Positions 1-8,531 are shown, counted from the first letter of the stretch. The stretch is DNA of 64,000 nucleotides from Sphingomonas alba (GCF_023516555.1 NZ_JAMGBD010000001.1:1364001-1428000), one strand, 5' to 3'. The notes: generated by a model from the sequence alone, not told the origin. Made by a program: numbers and translations.

Positions 1-613
1 AGATTGCGATGGCGGTGAAGACGATGATGCCGATTATCGCGAAGCCGAATAGCGGGCCGGGCAGGCCGACGAAGGGCAACACGAACGCCGGTGCAATCGC
101 GGGCCCGATGATCGTTCCCAGGCCGAAGGAGGCCGCCAGCGCGGAAAGCGCATTCACCCGCGCCGCCCTGCGGGTCTTGGAGGCGAGATAGGCCTGGGTC
201 GCGCTAGGCGTCGCGCAGCCGAGCGACCCATAGATGGAGCGGAATGCTGCGAACAACCCGAAGGTCGCGGCTCCGGTGATGGCACCCTTGAGGCCAATCG
301 CGAGCGTGATCCCACACAAGGTCATCGAGACAATGAAGCCGCCGAGGCCGAGGAGGATCAACTTCTTGCGGCCATGATGGTCGCTGCGCCTGGCCCAAAA
401 GGGCGCCAGCAGCACCCACAGCACCGCCGACCAGGTATAGGCAACGGCCACCCAGAAATCGGCGATGCCGATCTCGCGCCCGATGGCCGGCATGACCGAT
501 TGCAACGCCGTATTGCCCGCCGCCGCCACCAACATTGCAGTGAACAGCAGAAGGAAGTGCGGGGTCGACATCGCCGTGCCGGCGATCCCCGGTCGGGGCG
601 CGCGTAAACGCAT
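1..613 (-). CDS. MFS transporter, N-terminal part (gene runs off the window start)
   Basis: The 204 visible codons are the N-terminal half of a major facilitator superfamily carrier of the inner membrane, probably a drug or solute exporter. Hydrophobic helices are visible at about residues 17-40 and 51-73. They are followed by the loop 2-3 motif A as FWARRSDHHGRKK (residues 72-84), then further helices. No stop codon is reached. An internal ATG at 571 (residue 15) sits closer to the first helix and could be the true start. Substrate cannot be inferred. The gene diverges from the methyltransferase gene at 725. Confidence 0.8.
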   Translation of the reverse strand, partial: MRLRAPRPGIAGTAMSTPHFLLLFTAMLVAAAGNTALQSVMPAIGREIGIADFWVAVAYTWSAVLWVLLAPFWARRSDHHGRKKLILLGLGGFIVSMTLCGITLAIGLKGAITGAATFGLFAAFRSIYGSLGCATPSATQAYLASKTRRAARVNALSALAASFGLGTIIGPAIAPAFVLPFVGLPGPLFGFAIIGIIVFTAIAI

Positions 614-724
614 TAACGTGCATTAGGCGCGGCAGGCCGTGGCGCAAAGCAGGCGATGGAACTTGCAAAGGCCCGACTGTTTTGCCAACGCAATGCACCT
701 TCGAAGGCCCCCGCTGGAGACTCA

Positions 725-1375
725 ATGAACGCTTCGTCCGCCCGCACGCTGAAAGGCCCGCGCCGCTTTGTGCGCCGCGTCGCGCATCGGGCGAACAGCC
801 CGCAGTGGCAGTTCCTGCGCGGTTTCCTGAAGAACCCGGTGATGGTCGGTTCGGTGATCCCGTCGAGCAAGGTGCTCATCGACAAGATGCTGTCGCGGGT
901 GCGCTGGGACGAGGTGAAGTTGTTCGTCGAATATGGCCCGGGTGTCGGTACCTTCACCCGGCCGGTTCTCGAATTGCTTCCCGCCGACGCCAAGCTGATC
1001 GCGATCGACACCAATCCCGACTTCATCGACTATCTGAAAAAGGGCATCGAGGATGATCGGCTGATTCCGGTCACGGGTTCGGCCGCCGACGTCCAGAAGA
1101 TCATCGAGGCGCATGGTTTCGCCCATGCCGACTACATCCTGTCGGGACTCCCCTTTTCGACCCTGCCTCCGGGTGTTGGCGACGCAATCGGTGAAGCGAC
1201 GGCCAAGGCGATCCGCGCCGGTGGCGCATTCCTCGTCTACCAGTTCAATCCCAAGGTTCGTGATTTCATCGCGCCTTATTTCGAGCGGATCGACCGCGGT
1301 TTCGAATGGATCAATGTGCCGCCCGCGACTCTCTTCTGGGCTTGGCGTGAACCGAAGGCCGTGGCGGCCGAATAA
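725..1375 (+). CDS. PmtA-like SAM-dependent methyltransferase (phospholipid N-methyltransferase family)
   Basis: A 216-residue class I methyltransferase. The N-terminus carries the stretch FLRGFLKNPVMVGSVIPSS (about 30-48), typical of bacterial phospholipid N-methyltransferases and related rRNA-dimethylase-like enzymes. The SAM-binding loop VEYGPGVGTFT follows at 68-78, an acidic strand end IAID after it, and a motif IV-like LSGLPF. The likely role is stepwise methylation of phosphatidylethanolamine at the inner membrane face, but substrate is inferred from family only. I chose the ATG at 725 because GGAG lies 5 bases upstream. An in-frame ATG at 656 lacks a good ribosome site. Its stop lies 2 bases from that of the convergent cardiolipin synthase. 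Confidence 0.8.
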   Translation: MNASSARTLKGPRRFVRRVAHRANSPQWQFLRGFLKNPVMVGSVIPSSKVLIDKMLSRVRWDEVKLFVEYGPGVGTFTRPVLELLPADAKLIAIDTNPDFIDYLKKGIEDDRLIPVTGSAADVQKIIEAHGFAHADYILSGLPFSTLPPGVGDAIGEATAKAIRAGGAFLVYQFNPKVRDFIAPYFERIDRGFEWINVPPATLFWAWREPKAVAAE

Positions 1376-1377
1376 GG

Positions 1378-2553
1378 CTACTCCGCCCCGAAATTGAGCC
1401 TTCGCGTGACGGTGTAGTCGACTGCCGTCACCAGGAAGAAGGACAGGCCCCATTTGATGCGGTTGAAAATGGTGCTGCGCTTGCGCCAGGCCTCGCGGGT
1501 GATTGCGAGGCTGTCGTCGAGCTCGCCCTCGAAATAGAGTCGCATGAGCGAAGCGAACTCGGAGTCGTCGACGCGCAGCATCATCTCCATGTTGAGATAG
1601 AGGCTGCGGAAATCAAAGTTGGACGAGCCGATATGAACCTCGTCGTCGAACACCAGAAGCTTCGTGTGCAGCTTGGTGCGCTGATATTCGAAAATCTCGA
1701 CGCCACGCTTCAATAGCTGGTTGTAAGTGAAGCGAGCGGCGAAAATGGTCGCCGTGTTGTCGGACTTGGCGGCGGTGATGATCCGGGCCCGGCCCTTGGC
1801 GCCGGCTCGGGCGATCCGCTTCAGCATGCCCCAGGGCGGGGCGAAGTAAGCGGCGATCACCTCGACGTCGCAGCCCTGGCTGAGGTCGCGAGTGGTCGAC
1901 ACGGCCCAAGGCGAGACGCGGCGCATCGGGCCACCGAACTGCCACTGTAACTTGCCACTGGTCTCGCTGTAGCGGGTGATGATGTGGCGCAGCTCGCGGA
2001 TTCGGGCGTGCTTCTTCAGCGCCCAGCCCATCAGGGCGTCATAATAAGGCGTCAGCCGTCCTGCCGCGAAGCCGAAGACCAAGAGGCCGATATCGCGCCA
2101 GCCGCCCTCGTCGGAGCGCTGAAAATAATCGTCCTCGATATTGAAGCCGCCGACCATGACCCGACAGTCCTCGGTCTCGCCGTCGACGAGCAGCATCTTC
2201 TGGTGATTGCGGAGCAAGTAACGGCGCCCATAGGAGGGGTGGAAGCGGCAGACGGTCGCCCCAGCCTCGCGCAGTTCGGTGAAGAAGCTGTCGGGGTTCA
2301 TGCTGCTGCCAAAATCATCGATCAGCACTGAGACCGCGACGCCGCGCTGGCGCGCCGACATCAGCGCATCGCGGACACGCTTGCCCGAGAAATCTCCCGC
2401 GAACATGTAGTAAAGCAGCCTGAGACTGGTCTTGGCGTTGCCGATGAGGTCGAGTACGGCCTCGAGCCGGTCGGGCCCGTCCGGCAGCACCAGCAGGCGG
2501 TTGTCGTCGACCGTCACCAGGCGGCTTGCAAGCGATGACGGCCGGCCTCTCAT
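1378..2553 (-). CDS. Phospholipase D-type cardiolipin synthase
   Basis: A 391-residue PLD-superfamily protein with both HKD catalytic motifs: H117-x-K119 with D124 (NHQKMLLVDGE) and H296-x-K298 with D303 (KLHTKLLVFDDE), each followed by a G-G/S-x-N element (GGFNIEDDYF, GSSNFDFRS). The spacing and the C-terminal hydrophobic stretch fit a ClsB/ClsC-type cardiolipin synthase that condenses phospholipids at the inner membrane. There is no N-terminal pair of transmembrane helices. The ATG at 2553 is taken as start, with GAAG just upstream; a TTG at 2589 would add 12 residues. It converges on a lipid methyltransferase gene, so both neighbours probably shape membrane lipid composition. Confidence 0.85.
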   Translation of the reverse strand: MRGRPSSLASRLVTVDDNRLLVLPDGPDRLEAVLDLIGNAKTSLRLLYYMFAGDFSGKRVRDALMSARQRGVAVSVLIDDFGSSMNPDSFFTELREAGATVCRFHPSYGRRYLLRNHQKMLLVDGETEDCRVMVGGFNIEDDYFQRSDEGGWRDIGLLVFGFAAGRLTPYYDALMGWALKKHARIRELRHIITRYSETSGKLQWQFGGPMRRVSPWAVSTTRDLSQGCDVEVIAAYFAPPWGMLKRIARAGAKGRARIITAAKSDNTATIFAARFTYNQLLKRGVEIFEYQRTKLHTKLLVFDDEVHIGSSNFDFRSLYLNMEMMLRVDDSEFASLMRLYFEGELDDSLAITREAWRKRSTIFNRIKWGLSFFLVTAVDYTVTRRLNFGAE

Positions 2554-2671
2554 ATGGCTTCTAGTGGCGATGCCTTGAGCGCGGCGCAAGCTGTGGCCAA
2601 CATTGACTTATTGGCGTGCCGTCACTATCTCGCCGCCTCCTCCAGAAAGCTATTGGATTGGGAAGCGACGA

Positions 2672-3013
2672 ATGGCGCGCGTGACGGTTGAAGATTGTGT
2701 CGACAAGGTTCCGAACCGGTTCGACCTCGTGTTGCTTTCGGCGCAGCGCGCCCGGCAGATCAGCGGCGGCGCCGACCTGACCATCGATCGCGACCGCGAC
2801 AAGAACCCGGTCGTCGCCTTGCGTGAAATCGCCGAGGAAACCGTCAAGCCGAAGCATTTGGAAGAGGCGGTCGTTTCCGGCCTGCAGCGCGTGCGCATCG
2901 ACGAAGAGGACGAAACGGACGAGCTGGCGAGCCTCAGCGAATCGGCCGAGGCCCTGCGCTTGACCGCCGCCGCCCCGCCGCGCCCGACCCCGGGCGGTGC
3001 TGATTACGAATAA
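2672..3013 (+). CDS. rpoZ: DNA-directed RNA polymerase omega subunit
   Basis: A 113-residue protein with the omega signature: an N-terminal MARVTVEDC followed by [16 protein letters not shown] (about 15-30) and the [11 protein letters not shown] segment (45-55), which wraps the beta-prime C-terminus during polymerase assembly. The acidic, Ala/Pro-rich tail after residue 75 is variable in alphaproteobacteria. GGGAAG lies 6 bases before the ATG. In many proteobacteria rpoZ is adjacent to the ppGpp synthetase gene, and rsh lies 1 kb downstream here with two other genes between. A strong terminator at 3041-3064 ends this transcript. Confidence 0.95.
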   Translation: MARVTVEDCVDKVPNRFDLVLLSAQRARQISGGADLTIDRDRDKNPVVALREIAEETVKPKHLEEAVVSGLQRVRIDEEDETDELASLSESAEALRLTAAAPPRPTPGGADYE

Positions 3014-3037
3014 GCCTTCCGGCTTCAAACTAGGAAA

Positions 3038-3532
3038 TCAGGCGGCCTCAGCGCCGCCTTTTTTCTGTTCCGCTCCCGGGCGTACGATCCATTTCATGTC
3101 ACCGAGCTTGAGCTCCCGACCGTCCTCGGCCTGAACGCAAATGCGGCGGATCGGTTTGCCATCGCGCAAGTCAGCCAGGACGATGTCCTGCGTGCCGTGC
3201 CCCCAATCCTCGCCCCACTGCCTGAGCGCCAAAACGACTGGCAGCAAGGCTTCGCCCTTGCGGCTAAGTGCGTAAATGACCTTCCGCTTGTCACAAGGGT
3301 CGGGCGAGCGGTCCAGGATGTCCCCCGAAACGAGTTTGGCGAGACGATCCGAAAGGATGTTGCGGGCGATGCCGAGGCCGGCCTGGAACTCCTCGAAGTG
3401 CTGGAGCCCGTTGAATGCCCCCCGAAGAATGAGGAAGGCCCATTTCTCGCCGATGAGTTCGACGGATTGAGGAATGGGGCAGCTGAGGGCAGCCTCCCTG
3501 AACGCGTCGATGTGCGCCGTACTATGGCCCAA
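3038..3532 (-). CDS. HxlR-family transcriptional regulator
   Basis: A 164-residue winged-helix protein of the HxlR/MarR-like class. The family core is visible: CPIPQSVELIGEKWAFLILRG (18-38), then FEEFQAGLGIARNILSDRLAKLV as recognition helix region, and YALSRKGEALLPVVLALRQWG as wing and dimer helix. Cys18 is at the position of the redox-sensing cysteine of HypR/QorR-type members, so thiol or aldehyde sensing is possible but not shown. The start is TTG, preceded by GAGGAAG 5-6 bases upstream and a TGA in the same frame further up. It is divergent from the small secreted protein gene, with an inverted repeat between them. Confidence 0.85.
   Translation of the reverse strand: MGHSTAHIDAFREAALSCPIPQSVELIGEKWAFLILRGAFNGLQHFEEFQAGLGIARNILSDRLAKLVSGDILDRSPDPCDKRKVIYALSRKGEALLPVVLALRQWGEDWGHGTQDIVLADLRDGKPIRRICVQAEDGRELKLGDMKWIVRPGAEQKKGGAEAA
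3041..3064 (+). terminator. Rho-independent terminator of rpoZ
   Basis: GGCGGC, six-base loop, GCCGCC, then six T. It starts 27 bases after the rpoZ stop and lies inside the 3' end of the opposite-strand HxlR gene, whose last codons (KKGGAEAA) it encodes. Confidence 0.85.
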
Positions 3533-3583
3533 TGACTCTTCCTCTCAGCGCAACACAAAACACAGATACGACGAAAAAACTAG

Positions 3584-3612
3584 TTGCGAAATGAAACTGT
3601 AAGCGATAAACA
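3584..3612 (+). promoter_or_regulatory. Candidate sigma-70 promoter of the small secreted protein gene
   Basis: TTGCGA at 3584-3589, 17-bp spacer, TAAACA at 3607-3612. The inverted repeat at 3592-3618 covers the spacer and the -10 box, so binding there would block transcription. Confidence 0.45.
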
Positions 3613-3618
3613 GTTTCA
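3592..3618. promoter_or_regulatory. Candidate HxlR operator (9-bp perfect inverted repeat)
   Basis: TGAAACTGT at 3592-3600 and its exact reverse complement ACAGTTTCA at 3610-3618, separated by 9 bases. It lies between the divergent HxlR gene and the secreted protein gene, without a T-tract that would suggest a terminator. Dyad size and place fit a dimeric winged-helix regulator. Confidence 0.55.
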
Positions 3619-3645
3619 ATCGAAAACGCAATTCAGGGGTTTAAC

Positions 3646-3969
3646 ATGTCCCGCACTTTCATCCTTCTGGCCTCTTTGGCTGCGATCGCCGCTCCGGCGA
3701 GCGCCGCGACCTATGCCGGCAAGCCTGCCGCCGCCGCCAGCGCCAACAAGTTCGTCGCCAACGACATCGTCTGGAATAATGCCGGCGGCGTCTACCGGGG
3801 CAACACCGACGACAGCCGCCCACTGGTGCTCTGCCAGTCGCTCGCCAAGAAGGCCGGCCAGCTGGAAAGCTTCACCGTCAATGGCCAGGCGATTGCCGCG
3901 GCCGACCTTGCCAAGTGCAACGCTGCTGCTCCGGCTGCATCGACGCCCGCGGTCGCCGAGGCCAACTAA
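3646..3969 (+). CDS. Small secreted protein of unknown function
   Basis: A 107-residue protein with a clear Sec signal peptide (MSRTFILLASLAAIAAPASA, cleavage after residue 20). The mature part contains two cysteines (in LVLCQSL and LAKCNAA) that could form one disulfide, a central segment NDIVWNNAGGVYRGNTDDSRP, and an Ala/Pro-rich tail. I do not recognise a characterised family; similar short periplasmic proteins occur in sphingomonads. It stands alone, divergent from the HxlR gene, and is probably controlled by it through the dyad at 3592-3618. A perfect 13-bp stem follows its stop. Confidence 0.7.
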   Translation: MSRTFILLASLAAIAAPASAATYAGKPAAAASANKFVANDIVWNNAGGVYRGNTDDSRPLVLCQSLAKKAGQLESFTVNGQAIAAADLAKCNAAAPAASTPAVAEAN

Positions 3970-3980
3970 CCATTTCTCCT

Positions 3981-4020
3981 TTGGCCGGCGCGCGGTCCCC
4001 CTCTTATGCGCGCCGGCCAA
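3981..4020. other. Perfect 13-bp inverted repeat after the secreted protein gene
   Basis: TTGGCCGGCGCGC at 3981-3993 pairs exactly with 4008-4020 around a 14-base loop. It starts 11 bases after the stop codon. There is no T-run, so it may be a weak terminator or an mRNA 3'-end stabiliser rather than a classical Rho-independent terminator. Confidence 0.6.
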
Positions 4021-4063
4021 TTCGCGCTTGCAACATGTCTAGCGCTCACCCCACATTAGGGCC

Positions 4064-6154
4064 GTGCTTCGACAGTATGAACTGATCGAGAAGGTCCGGG
4101 CCTATGACCCCGACGCCGACGAGGGGCTGATCAACCGCGCCTATGTCTTCTCCATGAAGGCCCACGGCGCCCAGGTCCGCGCCTCGGGCGACCCCTATTT
4201 CAGCCATCCGATCGAAGTGGCTGGCATTCTCACCGACCTGAAGCTCGACGACGAAACGATCGTCACCGCCATCCTCCACGACACGATCGAAGATACGGTC
4301 GCGACGCCGGAGCAGATCGAGAAACTGTTCGGGTCGAACGTCGCCAGGCTGGTCGACGGCGTGACCAAGCTCAGCAAGATCGAAGCGCAGAGCGAAAACG
4401 AGCGCGCCGCCGAGAACCTCCGCAAGTTCCTCCTCGCCCTGTCTGACGATATCCGCGTCCTTCTGGTGAAGCTCGCCGACCGCCTCCACAACATGCGGAC
4501 GCTTCATCACGTGCCGAGCGAGGAGAAGCGTCGGCGAATCGCGCGCGAGACAATGGATATTTATGCCCCGCTCGCCGAGCGGATCGGCATGTACGAAATC
4601 ATGAACGAGATGCAGACACTGGCTTTCCGTGAACTGGAGCCGGACGCCTACGCCTCGATCACTCGCCGCCTGAAGCAACTCCACGACAGCGGCGGCGACC
4701 TCGTCAGCAGGATCGGCCTCGGCCTGCAGCTCCATCTCGCCGACCATGGCCTCGAAGCCGAAGTCACCGGCCGTGAGAAGCACCCTTTCTCCATCTGGAA
4801 GAAGATGGCGGAGCGGCACATCAGCTTTGAGCAATTATCCGATGTCATGGCCTTCAGGGTCATCGTCGCCAATGTCGACGAATGCTACCGCGCGCTCGGC
4901 CTCATCCATGAGCGATGGCCGATGGTCCCCGGCCGCTTCAAGGACTTCATCTCGACCCCCAAACGCAACGGCTATCGAAGCCTGCACACCTCCGTCATCC
5001 ATGATTCGAAGATGCGGATCGAGATCCAGATCCGCGACAAAGCGATGCATGCCCAGGCCGAGCGCGGGCTTGCCGCCCACTGGGCGTATAAGGAAGGCAA
5101 GCCGATCGCCGATCTCCACGTCCCGTGGATCGACGACCTCGTCGAGATTCTCGACCACGCCGATAGCCCGGAAGAACTGCTCGAACATACGCGGATGGCG
5201 ATGTACCAGGATCGCATCTTCGCCTTCACGCCGAAGGGAGAGCTTATCCAGCTGCCAAAGGGCGCGACACCGGTCGACTTCGCATTTGCCGTCCACACCG
5301 CGCTTGGCGACCAGACGGTCGGCGCGAAGGTCAATGGCCGCGTTGTGCCGCTCAGGACCCTGCTCGAAAATGGCGACCAGGTCGAAATCCTTGCCTCGGA
5401 AGCGCAGCACCCGCAGCCGAGCTGGTTGCGGTTCGTCGCGACCGGCAAGGCGCGGTCTTCAATCCGGCGCTTCGTGCGACACAAAGAGCGCGACGAGACG
5501 ATCGAGCTTGGGCGCAAGATTTACGATGAGATCGTCGGCCGCCTCCCTGCCCCGCTCGCCCCCGAATCGCTTGGGCGCGCGGTCAAGAAATTGAAGGTCG
5601 AGGATGCCGACGCGCTGATGATCGACATCGCCCGCAAGCGCATCTCCGACGAAGACGTCATGGAAGCGCTGATGCCGGGTTCGGCCGGCAGCGACGTCGC
5701 CTCCCGCCCGCCTGCCCAGCGCCAGGCGATTTCGATCAAGGGCCTGACCCCCGGCGTCGCCTATCACCTGGCCGAATGCTGCCACCCTATTCCCGGCGAC
5801 AGAATCGTCGGCCTGCGCCGCGAGGACGAAAGCATCGAGGTGCACGTAATCGGTTGCGACCAGCTGGCAACCGGCATTGACGCCGACTGGCTGGACCTGG
5901 CCTGGGGCGACGAGTCGGACGGCGGCACGGCGCGGCTGTGTATCATCCTGCGCGACGTGCCCGGTGCACTCGGCACCATGGCCGGAATCCTGGGCGCAAA
6001 AGGTGCGAACATCATCAACCTGCACCTGGCGCATCGCGACGGGAGCTTTCAGACGTTCCACCTCGACGTCGAGGTGCACGACCTCGCGCACTTGCACTCG
6101 CTGCTGGCGGCGCTGCGGAGCGCGGACCCCGTTTCCAGTGCCGAGCGCCTTTAG
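4064..6154 (+). CDS. rsh: Bifunctional (p)ppGpp synthetase/hydrolase
   Basis: A 696-residue RelA/SpoT homologue that makes and degrades the stringent-response alarmone. The order is complete. The N-terminal HD hydrolase has H48, H72-D73 and E76-D77 (SHPIEV, LHDTIEDT), so hydrolysis should be active. The synthetase domain follows (RFKDFISTPKRNGYRSLHT), then a TGS domain (DRIFAFTPKGELIQLPKGATPVDFAFAVHT) and a C-terminal ACT domain (CIILRDVPGALGTMAGILG). It is the only Rsh seen here, as usual in alphaproteobacteria. The start is GTG; no ATG in frame is close. The last four bases TTAG also contain the reverse-strand stop of the malic enzyme. Confidence 0.97.
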   Translation: MLRQYELIEKVRAYDPDADEGLINRAYVFSMKAHGAQVRASGDPYFSHPIEVAGILTDLKLDDETIVTAILHDTIEDTVATPEQIEKLFGSNVARLVDGVTKLSKIEAQSENERAAENLRKFLLALSDDIRVLLVKLADRLHNMRTLHHVPSEEKRRRIARETMDIYAPLAERIGMYEIMNEMQTLAFRELEPDAYASITRRLKQLHDSGGDLVSRIGLGLQLHLADHGLEAEVTGREKHPFSIWKKMAERHISFEQLSDVMAFRVIVANVDECYRALGLIHERWPMVPGRFKDFISTPKRNGYRSLHTSVIHDSKMRIEIQIRDKAMHAQAERGLAAHWAYKEGKPIADLHVPWIDDLVEILDHADSPEELLEHTRMAMYQDRIFAFTPKGELIQLPKGATPVDFAFAVHTALGDQTVGAKVNGRVVPLRTLLENGDQVEILASEAQHPQPSWLRFVATGKARSSIRRFVRHKERDETIELGRKIYDEIVGRLPAPLAPESLGRAVKKLKVEDADALMIDIARKRISDEDVMEALMPGSAGSDVASRPPAQRQAISIKGLTPGVAYHLAECCHPIPGDRIVGLRREDESIEVHVIGCDQLATGIDADWLDLAWGDESDGGTARLCIILRDVPGALGTMAGILGAKGANIINLHLAHRDGSFQTFHLDVEVHDLAHLHSLLAALRSADPVSSAERL

Positions 6155-8436
6155 GCCTTTTTCGCCTTCGGCCTGCGGATGGCGTCGGCGCCGCCCGCGG
6201 CCAACACCGCCAGCGTCACCAGGTCTGACGAGCTCGCGGTCATAGGCGCAATCTGCACCGGAAGAGCCATGCCAACGAGGTACGGCCCAAGGACGCTTTC
6301 GGCCGAGATGGCGCGCATCAGCTTGGCCGAAATATTCGCCGACTGCAGGCCTGGCATGATGAGGATATTGGCCGGGCCGGTCAGGCGGCTGAATGGATAG
6401 AATTTCGTCTGGGCCTCGTGGTTGAGCGCCACGTCGGGGCCCATCTCCCCTTCATATTCGAAATCGGTGACGATGGTGTCGAGTAGCTTCACCGCGTCGC
6501 GCAGTTCCTCAATATGGCGCCCCGGCGGATTGCCGAAAGTCGTGTAGGACACGAAGGCGACGCGCGGCTCCTGCCCCATGCGGCGGGCGAAGGCGGCGGC
6601 GCGAATGGCGATCGCTGCATATTGCTCCGCCGTCGGTCGCTCCGTGACGGCGGTGTCGGCGATGAGCACAGTGCGCTGGCGGCCGACGACGATGCTGATG
6701 CCGAAGGGCGTCCCGCCGGCCTCGTCGTCAACCACGGTCCGGACCTGCGCCAGGGACTGGCTGAACGGACGGGTCGTGCCGGTGATCATCGCATCACCTT
6801 CCCCCAAGGCCAGCATGGCGGCGGCGAAGGTGTTGCGATCCTGGTTGACCATGCGCTCGACCTCGCGGCGGAGCATGCCGCAGCGTTGGCGCTTGCCGTA
6901 GACGAAGTCGACGGCGCGGCCGACGAGCGGCGAATTGCGGCTGTTGAGGACTTCGTAGTCGCCAGGATTTTCGACACCCAGCTCGGCCAGCTTCTCGCGA
7001 ACGTCCTCCCGGCCGATCAGGACCGGCGTGCCATAACCACCTTCCTTGAACGCGATGGCGGCGCGCAGGACGTTGGGCTCGTCGCCCTCGGCGAACAGGA
7101 CGCGCTTCGGGTTCAAGCGGGCCGCTTCGAACGCAAGGCTGAGGACCGACGCAGTCGGGTTTAGACGTGCCCGCAGCGCCGTCCTGTAAGCGTCCATGTC
7201 CTCAATCGGCTTCTGGGCGACGCCCGTCCGCATGGCGGCTTCGGCAACGGCAATCGGGACGATCTCGATGAGGCGTGGATCGAAAGGCGCAGGGATAATG
7301 TAGTCGGGGCCGAAGCTCTGGCTCTTGCCGCCATAGGCTGCGGCGACTTCCTCCGGCACAGCCTCGCGCGCCAGGGCGGCAAGCGCGGTGGCGGCGGCAA
7401 TCTTCATTTCCTCGTTGATCGCGGTGGCGCGCACATCGAGTGCGCCGCGGAAAATGAAGGGGAAACCGAGGACGTTGTTGACCTGGTTCGGATAGTCCGA
7501 ACGACCCGTAGCGATAATCGCGTCCGGGCGCGCGGCCTTGGCGTCCTCCGGCAGGATTTCAGGGTCCGGATTAGCCATGGCGAAAATGATCGGCTGCGGC
7601 GCCATCGCCACCACCATGTCGGGCTTCAGCGCGCCCGCGGCCGAAAGGCCGAGAAACACGTCTGCGCCAACCAAGGCTTCCCCAAGTGTCCGGGCATCGG
7701 TGTCGACGGCGTGGGCCGATTTCCACTGATCGAGGTCATCGCGGCCCTTGTGGATGACGCCCTTGCGGTCGCACATTATGACATTGTTGTTGGCCACGCC
7801 CATCGCCTTGATGAGCTCTGTGCAGGCAATGGCGGCGGCGCCGGCGCCGTTGCACACGACCTTGACGTCCTTCATCTTGCGATTGGTCAGGTGGCAGGCG
7901 TTGATGAGGCCGGCGGCGGTGATGATCGCGGTGCCGTGCTGGTCGTCGTGGAAGACCGGGATGTTCATCCGCTCCTTGAGCGCCGCTTCGATGCGGAAAC
8001 AGTCTGGAGCGGCAATATCTTCAAGGTTGATTCCGCCGAAGCTCGGCTCGAGCAATGCAACGGCGTTGATAAAGGCGTCGGCGTCCTCGGTCGCGACCTC
8101 CAGGTCGATGGAATCCACATCGGCGAAACGCTTGAAGAGTACCGCCTTGCCTTCCATCACCGGCTTCGACGCAAGCGCGCCCAAGTTACCGAGGCCGAGG
8201 ATGGCAGTGCCGTTGGAAATGACAGCGACGAGATTGCCCTTGGCCGTGAGGTCGTAGGCCTTGCCGGGGTCGGCGGCGATCGCCTCGACCGGCACTGCGA
8301 CGCCAGGCGAATAAGCGAGGCTCAAATCGCGTTGCGTGGCCATCGGCTTGGTGGCGACGATTTCAATTTTGCCCGGCCTGCCGCTCGCGTGGAAATCGAG
8401 CGCCTCCTCGGCCGTGAATTTAACGTTGCTTTCCAT
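6151..8436 (-). CDS. maeB: NADP-dependent malic enzyme with C-terminal phosphotransacetylase-like domain
   Basis: A 761-residue cytoplasmic enzyme that decarboxylates malate to pyruvate, yielding NADPH. The N-terminal malic domain shows RDLSLAYSPGVAVP (about 37-50) and GNLVAVISNGTAILGLGN. The NAD(P)-binding part includes VVCNGAGAAAIAC and the metal-ligand region FHDDQHGTAI. From about residue 430 on the chain resembles phosphate acetyl/butaryltransferase (NPKRVLFAEGDE, GLQSANISAKL), the large-type MaeB fusion in which the second domain is thought to be regulatory. I chose the ATG at 8436 because the protein family begins MxxxVKFT-EEALDFH and GAGG lies upstream. A longer reading of 32 residues is unlikely. 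Divergent from mutS. Confidence 0.93.
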   Translation of the reverse strand: MESNVKFTAEEALDFHASGRPGKIEIVATKPMATQRDLSLAYSPGVAVPVEAIAADPGKAYDLTAKGNLVAVISNGTAILGLGNLGALASKPVMEGKAVLFKRFADVDSIDLEVATEDADAFINAVALLEPSFGGINLEDIAAPDCFRIEAALKERMNIPVFHDDQHGTAIITAAGLINACHLTNRKMKDVKVVCNGAGAAAIACTELIKAMGVANNNVIMCDRKGVIHKGRDDLDQWKSAHAVDTDARTLGEALVGADVFLGLSAAGALKPDMVVAMAPQPIIFAMANPDPEILPEDAKAARPDAIIATGRSDYPNQVNNVLGFPFIFRGALDVRATAINEEMKIAAATALAALAREAVPEEVAAAYGGKSQSFGPDYIIPAPFDPRLIEIVPIAVAEAAMRTGVAQKPIEDMDAYRTALRARLNPTASVLSLAFEAARLNPKRVLFAEGDEPNVLRAAIAFKEGGYGTPVLIGREDVREKLAELGVENPGDYEVLNSRNSPLVGRAVDFVYGKRQRCGMLRREVERMVNQDRNTFAAAMLALGEGDAMITGTTRPFSQSLAQVRTVVDDEAGGTPFGISIVVGRQRTVLIADTAVTERPTAEQYAAIAIRAAAFARRMGQEPRVAFVSYTTFGNPPGRHIEELRDAVKLLDTIVTDFEYEGEMGPDVALNHEAQTKFYPFSRLTGPANILIMPGLQSANISAKLMRAISAESVLGPYLVGMALPVQIAPMTASSSDLVTLAVLAAGGADAIRRPKAKKA

Positions 8437-8470
8437 GCCGCCTCGCGTTCCTCTCGGACGCGCCTTTAGC

Positions 8471-8490
8471 GGCCTTTTTGCCTGAGAGTC
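8471..8490 (-). promoter_or_regulatory. Leader fragment resembling the 3' half of a glycine riboswitch aptamer
   Basis: On the minus strand the maeB leader contains GACTCTCAGGCAAAAAGGCC, which closely matches the conserved CUCUCAGGyAAAAGGAC end of glycine aptamers. The conserved GAGAG partner and the CCGAAG core are not evident upstream, so it may be partial, decayed or accidental. Confidence 0.25.
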
Positions 8491-8531
8491 ACCCTCGCTT
8501 GGCGCGCGCTTTGCCGTTACCACGTGATGCA

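Noticed and set aside
4046-4834. Minus-strand frame of 262 codons opposite rsh
   Set aside because: It covers the HD domain of an intact Rsh and has no ribosome site or family similarity.
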